Positions 27,501 to 34,888 are shown, numbered from the stretch's first letter. The stretch is DNA of 60,142 bases from Planctomycetota bacterium (GCA_029259605.1 JAJDEV010000078.1:1-60142), one strand, 5' to 3'. The notes: generated by a model from the letters alone, not told the origin. Made by a program: numbers and translations.

Positions 27501-27792
27501 TGGGCGCGACCAAGCGGAAGTCTCCGATCCGACGACCCGCGACGAGCGCGGACGTCGGCGTCCACCCCGTTGTCGGCGCGTCGGATGCGTCGTCGCGCGC
27601 GAGCAGCGCACCCATCCAATCAGCCGCCGCGTCCGCGGAGTCCTCGAGCGCGCGAACCTCTTCGACGACTCGCTCACGCAGTCTCGGGTAGCGCTCGACG
27701 TACTCTTCGACCGAGCGCACTTCGTCGCGCTCGACGTCTCTCCAGAACTCGCGCAGGAAGGCGGCGAGCGAGTCGTGGTCGGAGAGCGACAT
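24595..27792 (-). CDS. Ser/Thr protein kinase fused to a formylglycine-generating-enzyme (SUMF) domain
   Basis: 1065 residues from ATG 27792, chosen because GAGGGA lies 9 bp upstream; an overlapping GTG at 27807 is the alternative. Kinase domain: GRGGMGQVW, Lys122, HRDLKPQN, DFGLA, GTYYYMSPEQ. A transmembrane helix (GAVGTIAVIAILWLAVLAQG) and a long helical region follow. The last ~245 residues are a SUMF/FGE-type domain: LLPRATFLMGAQSDD, YELTQAQW, HPVERVDWNACVETCRQLGL, LPTEAQWEYAARGG, NVHGNVCEWCLD, and RVTRGGSFAS. FGE domains in such kinases usually bind ligands or nucleotides; catalysis is not assured here. It is cotranscribed with the sigma factor gene directly upstream. Confidence 0.92.
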   Translation of the reverse strand: MSLSDHDSLAAFLREFWRDVERDEVRSVEEYVERYPRLRERVVEEVRALEDSADAAADWMGALLARDDASDAPTTGWTPTSALVAGRRIGDFRLVAPIGRGGMGQVWVAEQLTLGNRRVALKFIHDARVDDRAREYFAREARAGGRQSHPGLVAVYAYGETDGRPWIAMELVENARTVRDLIDGTARLARIPRGYDDEVARIVAEAAEAMQVAHAAGVIHRDLKPQNILIGPDRHPKIVDFGLARIAGEAGLSGTGETAGTYYYMSPEQVSTKRADVGHASDIFSLGAVLYELLALRRPFEGDTAHQVAQKILSVDPPELSKLRSRIPPELAWICGKALEKASADRYPTMADLAEDLRRHLAHEPILARPPGALARAHKWCLRHPTASVAGAVGTIAVIAILWLAVLAQGNARRALRNAAAASAKSAADEELMKEGARLSALQVLDDLVAEANELWPALPEHIDAYRAWIPRARTLVAELPLWRAERDALQGRALPQTEDERRADLESHPDVEEWRRMRGAVLFFERTLAQRRDGEAVEIPVLEDGAYPDDAFGLNALALERVHLGRSLFGEEALGLALALRALELAEESDRAAIGETLSRAYFALGRDDDALDAMYAALEDARGPQRAELEQRLLEMEAATEWEASAAGLAECASTIARLDVRRERLEPIVHARRTWAFPADEPQARRWNEQIIRLTAGLEGLASGLLSDDAGAEARAGCWSVPRRLEVALEVQKAFEPGGEFASRWEESLPALRAAYPDLRIAQQVPLVPLGPDPDSGLWEFADPLSGAVAERSPSGELRVAEETGLVFVLLPRATFLMGAQSDDRLAANYDPAAEPRRERPVHEVELSAFLMSKYELTQAQWFRMRGENPSEFDEAVTLAGHRYDRTHPVERVDWNACVETCRQLGLVLPTEAQWEYAARGGTNTPLWTGADGRSIEGAANFAELQAALMAEGEKARGWSLPDDGYAAHAPVDRYAPNPFGLHNVHGNVCEWCLDCYVDDYYARSPRVDPVPPATGFPGRVTRGGSFASQLVDLRVSSRGFAKADTVEATHGLRPARAWRVR

Positions 27793-27803
27793 GGGACGAT
27801 CCC

Positions 27804-28421
27804 TCACGCCTCGTCGAGCCGCAGGAGCTCCTGGAGCTTCTGCAACGCGCGCGCGTGCATCGAACGAATCGTGGACTCGCTACTGTACCCCATGCTCGCC
27901 GCGACCTCGGCGTAGTCCATGCCGCACAGATCGCGCAGAAGGAGCACCTCGCGATACGGTTCGCCGAGGCCGTCCTGCATCGCCGCGGCGATGCGCTCGT
28001 CGAGCTCCGCGCCCATCGCGACCTGACTCGGCGTCGGTTCGTTGCCTGGAAAGAGGCTCGCGGAGAGCGACGTCTCCCCCAGCTCGGCGTGCAGCCGCGC
28101 GCCTCCCGCGCCTCGCTTCTGCGCCATGTGCCCCTTCGCCATGTCGCGCACGTTGTTCTCCACGATGCGCGCGAGCCAGTTGCGAAAGCTGCCCTTCGAG
28201 CGGTGCTCGAAGCGGTCGAGCGATTGAAACGCGTCGAGCAGCGATTCCTGCGCGACGTCCTCGGCCTCGACGCGTCCGCGAATCGGCTGCCCCATGCGCA
28301 GCTCCGCGACGCGCAACACGACGGGGTAGTAGCGCCGGAAGAGCTCGTCCGTCGCCGACGCGTCCCCCGCGTGCGCGGCTTCGATCAGCCCGCGCGTGTC
28401 GTCCAAGCTCTCGTGCGTCAA
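27804..28421 (-). CDS. Sigma-70 family (ECF-like) sigma factor
   Basis: 205 residues, apparently from TTG 28421 with AAGGTGA about 8 bp upstream. Region 2: DELFRRYYPVVLRVAELRM ... VEAEDVAQESLLDAFQSLDRF and FRNWLARIVENNVRDM. Region 4: LDERIAAAMQDGLGEPYREVLLLRDLCGMDYAEVAASMG and STIRSMHARALQKL. The length and long linker fit the RpoE-like factors of Planctomycetota. Its stop is 11 bp before the kinase-FGE start, giving a second sigma/kinase unit that faces the one at 21691-24541. Confidence 0.88.
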   Translation of the reverse strand: MTHESLDDTRGLIEAAHAGDASATDELFRRYYPVVLRVAELRMGQPIRGRVEAEDVAQESLLDAFQSLDRFEHRSKGSFRNWLARIVENNVRDMAKGHMAQKRGAGGARLHAELGETSLSASLFPGNEPTPSQVAMGAELDERIAAAMQDGLGEPYREVLLLRDLCGMDYAEVAASMGYSSESTIRSMHARALQKLQELLRLDEA

Positions 28422-28559
28422 CCGAAGTCACCTTCAAAAGGGGCGCCGACCCGCGACGCGTACGTGCTCGAAAGCGCGCCTTCCGCGCGTCGTGAGCGAC
28501 CCTACTCGATCGCCCACGTCGCGCCAAGTCGAGCGCACCGCGGTTCGTTCGCGCGCCGC

Positions 28560-29405
28560 TCACACCGGTTCGATCCGCGCGGTGTGGTCCGCGTCGATCA
28601 CGAGCAAGTGGTTGCGCGGCACCTTCTCCCAGCCGGGGTCCTCGCTCAGCGGCTCCGAACTCACGAGGACGGCGCCGCCCTCGAGATCGGGTGCGAGCAT
28701 GCGGCACACGCCGCCGTCGCAGACGTAACGTTTGCCGCTGTTCCAGTAGAGGCTCTCGCCGTCGTAGCTTTCGTCGGTGGTGAAGCGCGACGCGACCGCG
28801 ACCTCGCCGTTCGTGAGGACGAGGTTGAGGTAGGACGGCTCGCCCGGCGCGTACCGCTCGACGAGCGCGAGCGCTTCCTCGAGCGCCTCGCGCAGCGCGC
28901 GCGCGAGGTGCTCCACGCCGCCCTTCGGATCGCCGCCCGCGAGCCGGTCGAGCACGAGCCCGAACAGGTGCTCCGTATCCGTCTGGCCACCCACCATCTG
29001 GAACGACGCGTCGGACAGGCGCGCGAGCAGCGCGCGCCGGACGCGCGCGAATCCGCCGAGGTCGCCGTTGTGCATGAAGGCGTAGCGACCGGAGACGAAC
29101 GGATGGCAGTTCGCCTCGCTCACGCTTCGGATCTGCGTCGCGGCGCGCACGTGGGCGAGCACGCACGTGCTCTGGACGACCCCGGCCAAGCTGAGCAGGT
29201 TCGCGTTGTTCCAGGCCGGCGTCACCGAGCGAAAGCGGCCGGGCGCGCCGTGCTGCGCGTACCACGCGACGCCGAAGCCGTCGCCGTTGAGCGGCTCGCG
29301 CCGCTCGCGACTCGCGAAGCTCTGATGGATGAGCGAGTTCTCGGGCTCGGTCACGAGCGCCGACAGGCGCATGGTCGGACCGTGATAGAACGTGAAGCGA
29401 CACAT
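28560..29405 (-). CDS. Class II glutamine amidotransferase (YafJ/EgtC-like)
   Basis: 281 residues beginning MCRFTFYHGP, with Cys2 as the expected N-terminal nucleophile after Met removal. Conserved signs of the Ntn glutaminase fold are LIHQSFASRERREPLNGDGFGVAWY, LAHVRAAT, CHPFVSGRYAFMHNGDL and SDASFQMVGGQTDTEHLF. Such proteins hydrolyse an amide such as glutamine or a gamma-glutamyl group; EgtC does this in ergothioneine synthesis, but no other egt gene is near. It stands alone between two signalling clusters and diverges from the ECF operon that follows. Confidence 0.85.
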   Translation of the reverse strand: MCRFTFYHGPTMRLSALVTEPENSLIHQSFASRERREPLNGDGFGVAWYAQHGAPGRFRSVTPAWNNANLLSLAGVVQSTCVLAHVRAATQIRSVSEANCHPFVSGRYAFMHNGDLGGFARVRRALLARLSDASFQMVGGQTDTEHLFGLVLDRLAGGDPKGGVEHLARALREALEEALALVERYAPGEPSYLNLVLTNGEVAVASRFTTDESYDGESLYWNSGKRYVCDGGVCRMLAPDLEGGAVLVSSEPLSEDPGWEKVPRNHLLVIDADHTARIEPV

Positions 29406-29556
29406 CGTGGACTCCGATGAGGGGGCGGCGGCGTGGGAGGCCGGTTGCTTCTACACCAGAGCGCCCCCCGCGCCCAGCGCCGCGCTTCCCTCGGTTCTCG
29501 TTCGCTTTCTTCGGAATCCCGCAACCGAAAGGACGCGCCGAGGCTTCCCCTGCCCG

Positions 29557-30159
29557 GTGAACGCCGCGAACGTATCCAGCCTGTTGAAGCCTGCCTCCGA
29601 CGCCGACCGATCCGTTGCGTCGGGCGAGGACGACCTCGTTCGTCGCGCCCGGAGCGACGCGAACGCGTTCGCGACGCTCTATCGCCGGCACTCGCCCGCG
29701 ATCGCACGCTACGTGCGGCGGCGCGTCGGGGACCGCGATGTGGCCCAGGACCTCGTGGCGGAGACCTTCCTCGCCGCGCTCGAAGGCATCGGCCGCTACC
29801 GGTTGCGCGGCGCCCCGTTCCGGGGGTGGCTCTATCGCCTCGCGTCGACGCGCGTGAGCCGTTGGGCGCGGAGGCGCGCGCTGGCCGGGAAGCGTGAGGG
29901 GCTCGACCTCGACGCGCGAGAGACGCGCGACCCGGTCGAGAACGAGGGAGTCCTCGCCGAGCGCGCGCGCGTCGCGCTGCTCGACTTGCCCGAGACGTAC
30001 CAGACCGCGCTCGCGCTGCACTACGTCGAGGGTCTCTCCGTCGACGAGATCGCGCGCGCGCTCGCCTGTCGCCCCGGCACGGTCAAGGCGCGCTTGTCGC
30101 GCGGTCGCGAACGCCTGCGCCGCAAGCTCGAGCCCTATCGAGAGGAGTTCCCGCGATGA
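29557..30159 (+). CDS. ECF-type sigma factor
   Basis: 200 residues if started at GTG 29557; the frame is open further upstream, so the start is uncertain. Region 2: DDLVRRARSDANAFATLYRRHSPAIARYVRRRVGD, VAQDLVAETFLAALEGIGRY and FRGWLYRLASTRVSRWARRR. Region 4: LLDLPETYQTALALHYVEGLSVDEIARALACRPGTVKARLSRGRERLRRKL. Its TGA overlaps the ATG of the next gene (ATGA), and that gene overlaps the third likewise, so the three are one translationally coupled operon. Confidence 0.88.
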   Translation: MNAANVSSLLKPASDADRSVASGEDDLVRRARSDANAFATLYRRHSPAIARYVRRRVGDRDVAQDLVAETFLAALEGIGRYRLRGAPFRGWLYRLASTRVSRWARRRALAGKREGLDLDARETRDPVENEGVLAERARVALLDLPETYQTALALHYVEGLSVDEIARALACRPGTVKARLSRGRERLRRKLEPYREEFPR

Positions 30160-30974
30160 ACCAACGAGACGATCTCGTCGAACGCGCGCTCGGTGCGCTG
30201 GCGCGCCGCGAAGGCCTCGAGCCGCCGGACGCCGGACTCGAAGCGCTGCTGCGCGAGCGGCACGCGAAGCGACGCGGAGGCTTGCGCCGCTTCGTGCTCC
30301 CCGGGCTCGTCGTCGCGTCGCTCTCGGGCGCCGCGTACGCGGGTGGATGGCAGCTCGTGCGCCGCTGGTGGTTCTCGATCGAGGTCGACGGAACGGTGAC
30401 CCAGGGAACGCACGACGGCGACGGCGAGCGCGTGTTCCACCTCGAACCGGAGGGCGGAGGCGAGGCGACAGTGCGCGTCAGCCGCGAGGGACTCGAGTCG
30501 GGCGGCGAGCGGACGCGCATCGAGCTCGATCGCGCGCAGCCGGGTCGGAGCGATCGCGAGGTCGCCGAGAACGTGGTCGGCGCCGCTCCGCGCGAGTCGC
30601 TCGCGGCGGACCGCATCGAAGGCCGCCCGCCGCTCTTCCGCTTCGATGCGGAGCGCGGCCCGTGCGCGGTCTACCTGCTCGACGAGGCCGAACCGCGCCT
30701 CGTACTCCACCGCGAGCGCGCGACCCCGGGCACGGTCGTCGTGCTCGACACGCTCCCGATCGACGCGCTCGACGACGCCACGCGCTTCGAGTTCGAGTTC
30801 GCACCGGAACGCGGGCTCGAGCTGACGCTGGTCCTCGCGGACGGCATCGAACGCGCGTTCGCGTGGACCATCGACGCCGCCCCCGTTCGACCGGCGGGTG
30901 CCGAACTCCAAACCGACGACGGACGCATTCGCGTCCGTGTGCAGAACGACCCCGACGCTCCCCGAGAACGATGA
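30156..30974 (+). CDS. Putative single-pass membrane anti-sigma factor
   Basis: 272 residues from ATG 30156, overlapping the sigma gene by ATGA. A short charged cytoplasmic part (residues 1-43: NQRDDLVERALGALARREGLEPPDAGLEALL) is followed by one transmembrane helix (about 44-66). The external domain is ~200 residues, rich in beta-strand-like segments and acidic residues. There is no zinc-anti-sigma HxxxCxxC motif. Assignment as anti-sigma rests on position and topology, not on a recognised domain. Its stop overlaps the start of the beta-lactamase-fold gene. Confidence 0.6.
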   Translation: MNQRDDLVERALGALARREGLEPPDAGLEALLRERHAKRRGGLRRFVLPGLVVASLSGAAYAGGWQLVRRWWFSIEVDGTVTQGTHDGDGERVFHLEPEGGGEATVRVSREGLESGGERTRIELDRAQPGRSDREVAENVVGAAPRESLAADRIEGRPPLFRFDAERGPCAVYLLDEAEPRLVLHRERATPGTVVVLDTLPIDALDDATRFEFEFAPERGLELTLVLADGIERAFAWTIDAAPVRPAGAELQTDDGRIRVRVQNDPDAPRER

Positions 30975-32335
30975 AGAAACGCATCCCGCTCCTCGCACTG
31001 GCCCTCTTCCTTTCGCCGCTCGCCCACGCCCAGGCGGGCAGGCAGGTGATGCAGCACGCGCTCGACCTGTTCCAGAGCGAGCAACCCGATGCGGGCGCCT
31101 TCATCCGCGACTTCGTCGCGGCGGACCTCGTCGGCGAGATCGGCGCCGACACGCTCGAGCAACGGCTCACGTCGATGCTGCGCGAGATCGGTGGCGCGGA
31201 GGTCGACGACGTGTCGCCCAACGGAGCCGACGGCGGCACGCTCATGTTCGCCGGACCCGACCAGCACGTCGTGCTGTATCGCTTCGAGCCGAAAGCGCCG
31301 CACGGAATCGTCGACATCTGGTTCGAGTTCGGCGCGCACCTCGACCCGCGCGTCCCCGCGCAGAAGGATCCTCGCGTGCCGCTCACGTGGGCCAACCTCG
31401 AGGAGCGCCTGGCGCAGGAAGAGGCGGCGGGCTTCGCTGGCGCGCTGTACTTCCAGCGCGACGGCGAGGTCGTCGTGCGCGAGGGCTTCGGCATGGCCAA
31501 CCAGGAGAAGGGCATCGAGAACCGTCCGACGACGGTCTTCGGCACGGGGTCGATGCCGATCGACTACACACGTGCGAGCATCCTGCTCCTGATGGACGCC
31601 GGGGTGGTCTCGCTCAGCGACACGCTCGACGCGTTCTTCGACGACGTGCCCGACGACAAGCGCGGCATCACGATCGCGCACCTGATGAGCGGACGCTCGG
31701 GGTTGAAAGACTTCCACGGACTCCCCAGCGACCGCGATCAGGACCACGCGTGGATCGACCGCGACGAAGCGGTGCGCCGCATCCTCGGGGGCGAGCTCCT
31801 GTTCGCGCCGGGAACGGGGAGCGTTCACTCGCACTCCGCGTGGGGCCTGATCGCCGCGATCGTCGAGGTCGCGTCGGGGCAGAGCTATCGGGACTTCACG
31901 CGCGAAAACCTCTTCGAGCCGCTCGGGATGAAGGACACGGGCTTCTACGGCGATCCGGTGCCAGAGGAGCGCCTCGCGCTCGGCTACGGCGGAGCGGTCG
32001 ACGGCGAGATCAACGCGCCGCCCTTCTGGGGGCCGACGTCGTGGCTCGTCCTCGGCTCCGGCGGCATGACGACGACGGTCGACGACATGGCACGTTGGAT
32101 GAACGGCCTGCGCGCGGACGGCTTCTTCTCGCCCGAAGCGAAACGCCTCTTCTGGGGATCGCCCTACGACATCGCCCTCGCGGGCAGCATGTACGGCTTC
32201 GAGGTCTACTACACCGAGGGCCCGGACACGTTCTTCATCCTGCTCACCAACTTCAACGACGGCGCGCGCCGACGCGCGAACCTGCGATTGGCGCGCGACA
32301 TCCTCGGGCTCTTCGGACCGTCGGCTCCGCGCTGA
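30971..32335 (+). CDS. Beta-lactamase-fold (PF00144-like) secreted protein lacking the SxxK motif
   Basis: 454 residues, signal peptide ending AHA-QAG. Residues ~22-135 form an N-terminal domain; the rest follows the class C beta-lactamase / serine hydrolase pattern: GALYFQRDGEVVVREGFGMAN, LLMDAGVVSLSDTLDAFF, ITIAHLMSGRSGL, and LFEPLGMKDTGFYG. The catalytic parts are changed. The expected GSxxK reads GSMPI (Ser194, Ile197), so the general-base Lys is missing. The expected YSN reads His286-Ser-His288. It may have lost hydrolase activity and serve as a binding or sensing partner of the upstream putative anti-sigma factor. That role is inference from the ATGA-coupled operon. Confidence 0.82.
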   Translation: MKKRIPLLALALFLSPLAHAQAGRQVMQHALDLFQSEQPDAGAFIRDFVAADLVGEIGADTLEQRLTSMLREIGGAEVDDVSPNGADGGTLMFAGPDQHVVLYRFEPKAPHGIVDIWFEFGAHLDPRVPAQKDPRVPLTWANLEERLAQEEAAGFAGALYFQRDGEVVVREGFGMANQEKGIENRPTTVFGTGSMPIDYTRASILLLMDAGVVSLSDTLDAFFDDVPDDKRGITIAHLMSGRSGLKDFHGLPSDRDQDHAWIDRDEAVRRILGGELLFAPGTGSVHSHSAWGLIAAIVEVASGQSYRDFTRENLFEPLGMKDTGFYGDPVPEERLALGYGGAVDGEINAPPFWGPTSWLVLGSGGMTTTVDDMARWMNGLRADGFFSPEAKRLFWGSPYDIALAGSMYGFEVYYTEGPDTFFILLTNFNDGARRRANLRLARDILGLFGPSAPR

Positions 32336-32336
32336 A

Positions 32337-32369
32337 CCGGCGGCTCCGTCGCGCGAGCCGCGCCGCCGG
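32337..32369. terminator. Hairpin between convergent genes
   Basis: CCGGCGGC (32337-32344) pairs with GCCGCCGG (32362-32369), and an inner CGGCTC/GAGCCG pairing is also possible. It lies between the stop codons of two convergent genes. No T tract follows on either strand, so terminator function is uncertain. Confidence 0.4.
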
Positions 32370-32378
32370 CGGGAAGGC

Positions 32379-33095
32379 TCAGGAAGCGAACCCGTTGGTC
32401 GACGTCTGCGCTTGCAGCTTCGCGAAGACGACGATCAAGACCTCACTGTCGTCGTGAGCGATGAGCGAGATCGCGTGCTCGGCCTCGATGCCCGCGCCGT
32501 CCCCCGTGGTCAGAACGTCGTCGCCCATCTGCACTTCGCCCGTCACGACGTGGAGCCACGCGCCGCTCTCGGGCGCGAGCTCGTGGGCCAGGTGTCGCCC
32601 GGAGTCGAGGATCGCCGAGTGGATGTGGGCGTCGGATTGGATGCGCAGTGATCCGTCCCGTCCGTCCGGCGACGCGATGACGCACAGCTCGCGCCGGCGC
32701 TGCGCGATCGAAAAGCGCTTCGTCTCACGGCCGGGCTGGAGCTCGCCTTCAGCAGAGTGCATCGAGATCTGGAAGACGCGCGCCCAGGCGCTCCGCGACG
32801 GGTTCCTCTCACTATGGCGACGCAACGCGCTCATGCGCTGGAACTCGCCCGCGTAGGTCACACCGGATCCGCCCGGCGAGCCCTTGTAGGCGAGCGCGCC
32901 TTCGAACACGTACGTGATGACTTCCGCGTCCCGAAACGGGAGCGACGGAATGCTCGCTCCCGGCGGGATCAGAGCTTCGTTCAGCTCGACGAGACTCTCG
33001 AACCCGTCGGCGGCCCTGGGATGGAAGGTCGACCAGACGTCCCGCTTCTCGCGACGGACGTGATGGCGATCAGCGGACCTGCAGAGCGTGATCAT
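32379..33095 (-). CDS. Pirin-like cupin protein with altered metal site
   Basis: 238 residues from ATG 33095 with a purine-rich GGGAGAGGGG upstream; an in-frame TTG at 33137 is the alternative. It shares the pirin/YhhW layout: EALIPPGASIPSLPFRDAEVITYVFEGALAYKGSPG, GEFQRMSALRRHSERNPS, FQISMHSAEGEL and the second cupin half LHVVTGEVQMGDDVLTTGDGAGIEAE. The metal-binding HPHRGFE of ordinary pirins is replaced by PFRDAE here; only RHSE remains, so metal binding may be weak or lost. A sigma-54-type promoter at 33326-33340 reads toward it. Confidence 0.8.
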   Translation of the reverse strand: MITLCRSADRHHVRREKRDVWSTFHPRAADGFESLVELNEALIPPGASIPSLPFRDAEVITYVFEGALAYKGSPGGSGVTYAGEFQRMSALRRHSERNPSRSAWARVFQISMHSAEGELQPGRETKRFSIAQRRRELCVIASPDGRDGSLRIQSDAHIHSAILDSGRHLAHELAPESGAWLHVVTGEVQMGDDVLTTGDGAGIEAEHAISLIAHDDSEVLIVVFAKLQAQTSTNGFAS

Positions 33096-33167
33096 CGTCC
33101 CCTCTCCCGACACGGCGGCGGAGTCGATGCGCGGCAAGCGACGCGGAGGCTCGGCAAGAGGACTCCG

Positions 33168-33254
33168 TCACGCCCGTCTCGGAGCGAGCGTGATCGGCAC
33201 CGCCGCGCGAATCACGATCGTCGCGCCGATCGAGGCGACAGGTTGGATGGACAT
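33168..33254 (-). CDS. Possible 28-aa hydrophobic peptide
   Basis: A short frame from ATG 33254 reads MSIQPVASIGATIVIRAAVP and eight more residues. It lies just downstream of the leftward sigma-54 promoter and upstream of the pirin-like gene. The central part is hydrophobic enough for a small membrane peptide. The ribosome site (CGAGAG) is weak. It could be a real small gene, a leader, or chance. Confidence 0.25.
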   Translation of the reverse strand: MSIQPVASIGATIVIRAAVPITLAPRRA

Positions 33255-33325
33255 GGTGAACTCTCGAGGTGTGCGTCGGGCGCTCGCGCGTGGAGGCGTC
33301 GGAGACGGGTTGCCCGAGTCCTGGG

Positions 33326-33340
33326 GCAGGTTCCGTGCCA
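33326..33340 (-). promoter_or_regulatory. Sigma-54 (-24/-12) promoter facing the pirin-like gene
   Basis: On the minus strand the sequence is TGGCACG-GAAC-CTGC. It keeps the GG and GC landmarks and the spacing of the consensus TGGCACG-N4-TTGC, with one change (CTGC). It lies 121 bp from the 65-bp conserved element at 33462-33526. Confidence 0.6.
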
Positions 33341-33461
33341 ACGTCGACGCCCGGCACCGGTCGAGTCGTCGCGCGAACGTGATTCGACGACCTGGAGGGA
33401 GGCGGAGGAGGCGAGCGAGCACGTTCGGCGCCGCCGACGGCCGTCGAGACGTTTCGCGCTC

Positions 33462-33526
33462 TCGGGTTCGCGGAGAACCAACCGAGTCGAACTGACGTAG
33501 TGCTCCATCACTCTGATGGAGGTGGA
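33462..33526. promoter_or_regulatory. 65-bp conserved element, copy 1 (candidate sigma-54 activator site)
   Basis: It matches 40573-40637 at 57 of 65 positions without gaps. Two blocks are identical: GAGTCGAACTGACGTAGTGC and ATCACTCTGATGGAGGTGGA. In this copy CTCCATCA-CTC-TGATGGAG is a perfect inverted repeat; the inner ATCA-CTC-TGAT is kept in both copies. It lies midway between two outward-facing sigma-54 promoters (121 and 112 bp away), where upstream activating sequences normally sit. No gene covers it. Confidence 0.75.
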
Positions 33527-33638
33527 CGCGCGCGAACTCGCGAAGGCGCGCGAACTCGTGCTGCGGGAGGTGGGGATACGCGCGCGCGCGGTCCCGTGAG
33601 CGGAGCGCGGCGTCACGCTCCGACAGGCGAACGAGCGC

Positions 33639-33653
33639 TGGCACGGGGCTTGC
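33639..33653 (+). promoter_or_regulatory. Sigma-54 (-24/-12) promoter of the DUF883 operon
   Basis: TGGCACG-GGGC-TTGC matches the consensus at every defined position up to the last base. Predicted transcription start is near 33665, leaving a leader of about 115 bases to ATG 33781. Confidence 0.8.
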
Positions 33654-33780
33654 CAAACAGCGGCGTGCGTGCGCGCGGAACCATCGCTCGCGATCCAACT
33701 TGCCGCGCGCATCCTCCGACACCGCTCGTCACCCCGACGGCTCGCGCCGACCAAGAACCTCGACCGCGAGGATGAATCCA

Positions 33781-34098
33781 ATGACACAAACCAACGTGCC
33801 CGCCACCTCGGCTCCGATCCAACCGCAGACTCCTTCGTCGAGTGCGGGCAAGCTCCGCGAACAGGCCGAGACGATCCGCGACGACGTCAAGGAACTCGGC
33901 GGCATCGCGCGTGACGCCGCGAAAGAGAGCTTCAGCAGCGCGAAGAGCGCGACCTCCGACTACTACGACGAGAAGAAGGAACAGGTCTCGGAGTACCAGG
34001 ACCAAGTCATCGGCTACGTCCGCCTGAAGCCCATCAAGTCCGTCCTGATCGCGGCCGGCATCGGCGCGCTCCTCGGCATCGTCATCGGGCGCCGCTAG
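33781..34098 (+). CDS. DUF883 (ElaB/YqjD-like) membrane-anchored stress protein
   Basis: 105 residues from ATG 33781; GAGG sits about 9 bp upstream, whereas the earlier in-frame ATG at 33772 is too close to it. An amphipathic helical stretch (KLREQAETIRDDVKELGGIARDAAKES) is followed by YDEKKEQVSEYQDQVIGYVRLKPIKSVLIAAGIGALLGIVIGRR. That C-terminal membrane anchor with an Arg-Arg end is the hallmark of the ElaB/YqjD family, which in E. coli binds ribosomes or membranes in stationary phase. It is the first gene of a four-gene operon. Confidence 0.9.
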   Translation: MTQTNVPATSAPIQPQTPSSSAGKLREQAETIRDDVKELGGIARDAAKESFSSAKSATSDYYDEKKEQVSEYQDQVIGYVRLKPIKSVLIAAGIGALLGIVIGRR

Positions 34099-34104
34099 GC
34101 CACG

Positions 34105-34614
34105 GTGTCACCGATGGCGGGCGGAGAACAACACGGGCCCTGGAACGGCTCGACGACCCAGGAAGGACGAAGCAGAGTCGACGCGGACGAGAGCGCGACC
34201 GGCGACGCCGTCGCCGACCTCTCGTCCCAGATTCAGCCCATCCTGAACAAGCTCGAGGCACTCGGTCAGGACGCGATCGAGCTCTTCGACATCCACGTCG
34301 ACCGAGCGCGGTCCGGTGTCCGCCAGGGCGGCGAGCGGGTCGTGATCGCCGCTTGGATCGGGTTCCTGGGGCTCGCGCTCTCGGTCATGGCGGCCATCCT
34401 CATGGCGCGAGGTCTCGCCGGCGGTTTGACGATGCTCTTCGGCGGTCGCGTCTGGCTCGCCGACCTCGCCGCGGCGCTGCTCATGATCGCGGCCTGCGCG
34501 GCCGCGTTGTTCACGTGGCGCTCCTCGCGCGCCCACAGGGCGTTGGAGCGACAGAAGGCCAAACACGAGTCCAAGTCCAATGGTGAGTCTCCCGATGCGA
34601 CGCGCCTCGACTGA
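34105..34614 (+). CDS. Phage-holin-family / YqjE-like membrane protein
   Basis: 169 residues from GTG 34105, or 166 from ATG 34114. The hydrophilic N-terminus contains a helical segment (LSSQIQPILNKLEALGQDAIELFDIHVDRARSGVRQG). Two transmembrane helices follow (about 83-107 and 119-139). The layout fits the YqjE/putative actinobacterial holin-X group, usually encoded beside DUF883 and DUF3618 genes, as here. The gene is 6 bp after the DUF883 gene. Confidence 0.8.
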   Translation: MSPMAGGEQHGPWNGSTTQEGRSRVDADESATGDAVADLSSQIQPILNKLEALGQDAIELFDIHVDRARSGVRQGGERVVIAAWIGFLGLALSVMAAILMARGLAGGLTMLFGGRVWLADLAAALLMIAACAAALFTWRSSRAHRALERQKAKHESKSNGESPDATRLD

Positions 34615-34888
34615 AGCGGAGTACCTCCGGAGCCGTTCCGAGCTCTGCAAGGCACGGCTCCGCGCCAACGCGGGCTGCGCGCGCGACGGCGCGCGCGACC
34701 TGTTGGACGTCCCCGCCGCGATCCAGCAACACCCGGGCAGCGCGCTGGTCATCAGCGGCGCCGTCGGCTTCGTTGCGGGACGAAGCCTGAGCACCGGCTC
34801 GGAGCGCGCCACCAAGACGCGCCGGACGCTCTCCCACTCCGCGATCAACCTCGGGCGCATCCTGATGCTGCGCGCCCTCTTGAGTTGA
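34580..34888 (+). CDS. Small DUF3618-like protein
   Basis: 102 residues from ATG 34580, overlapping the previous gene by 35 bp; a later ATG at 34595 would reduce the overlap. One hydrophobic segment (HPGSALVISGAVGFVAGRSL) preceded by a charged helix resembles DUF3618/YqjK-type partners of YqjD and YqjE. Its TGA overlaps the TTG start of the AI-2E gene. Identity rests on context and size more than on motifs. Confidence 0.65.
   Translation: MVSLPMRRASTEAEYLRSRSELCKARLRANAGCARDGARDLLDVPAAIQQHPGSALVISGAVGFVAGRSLSTGSERATKTRRTLSHSAINLGRILMLRALLS

Noticed and set aside
33255..33722. Several 90-190 codon frames on both strands across the divergent promoter region
   Set aside because: They lack ribosome sites and domains, overlap each other, and cover the conserved 65-bp element and sigma-54 sites, which explain the region better.
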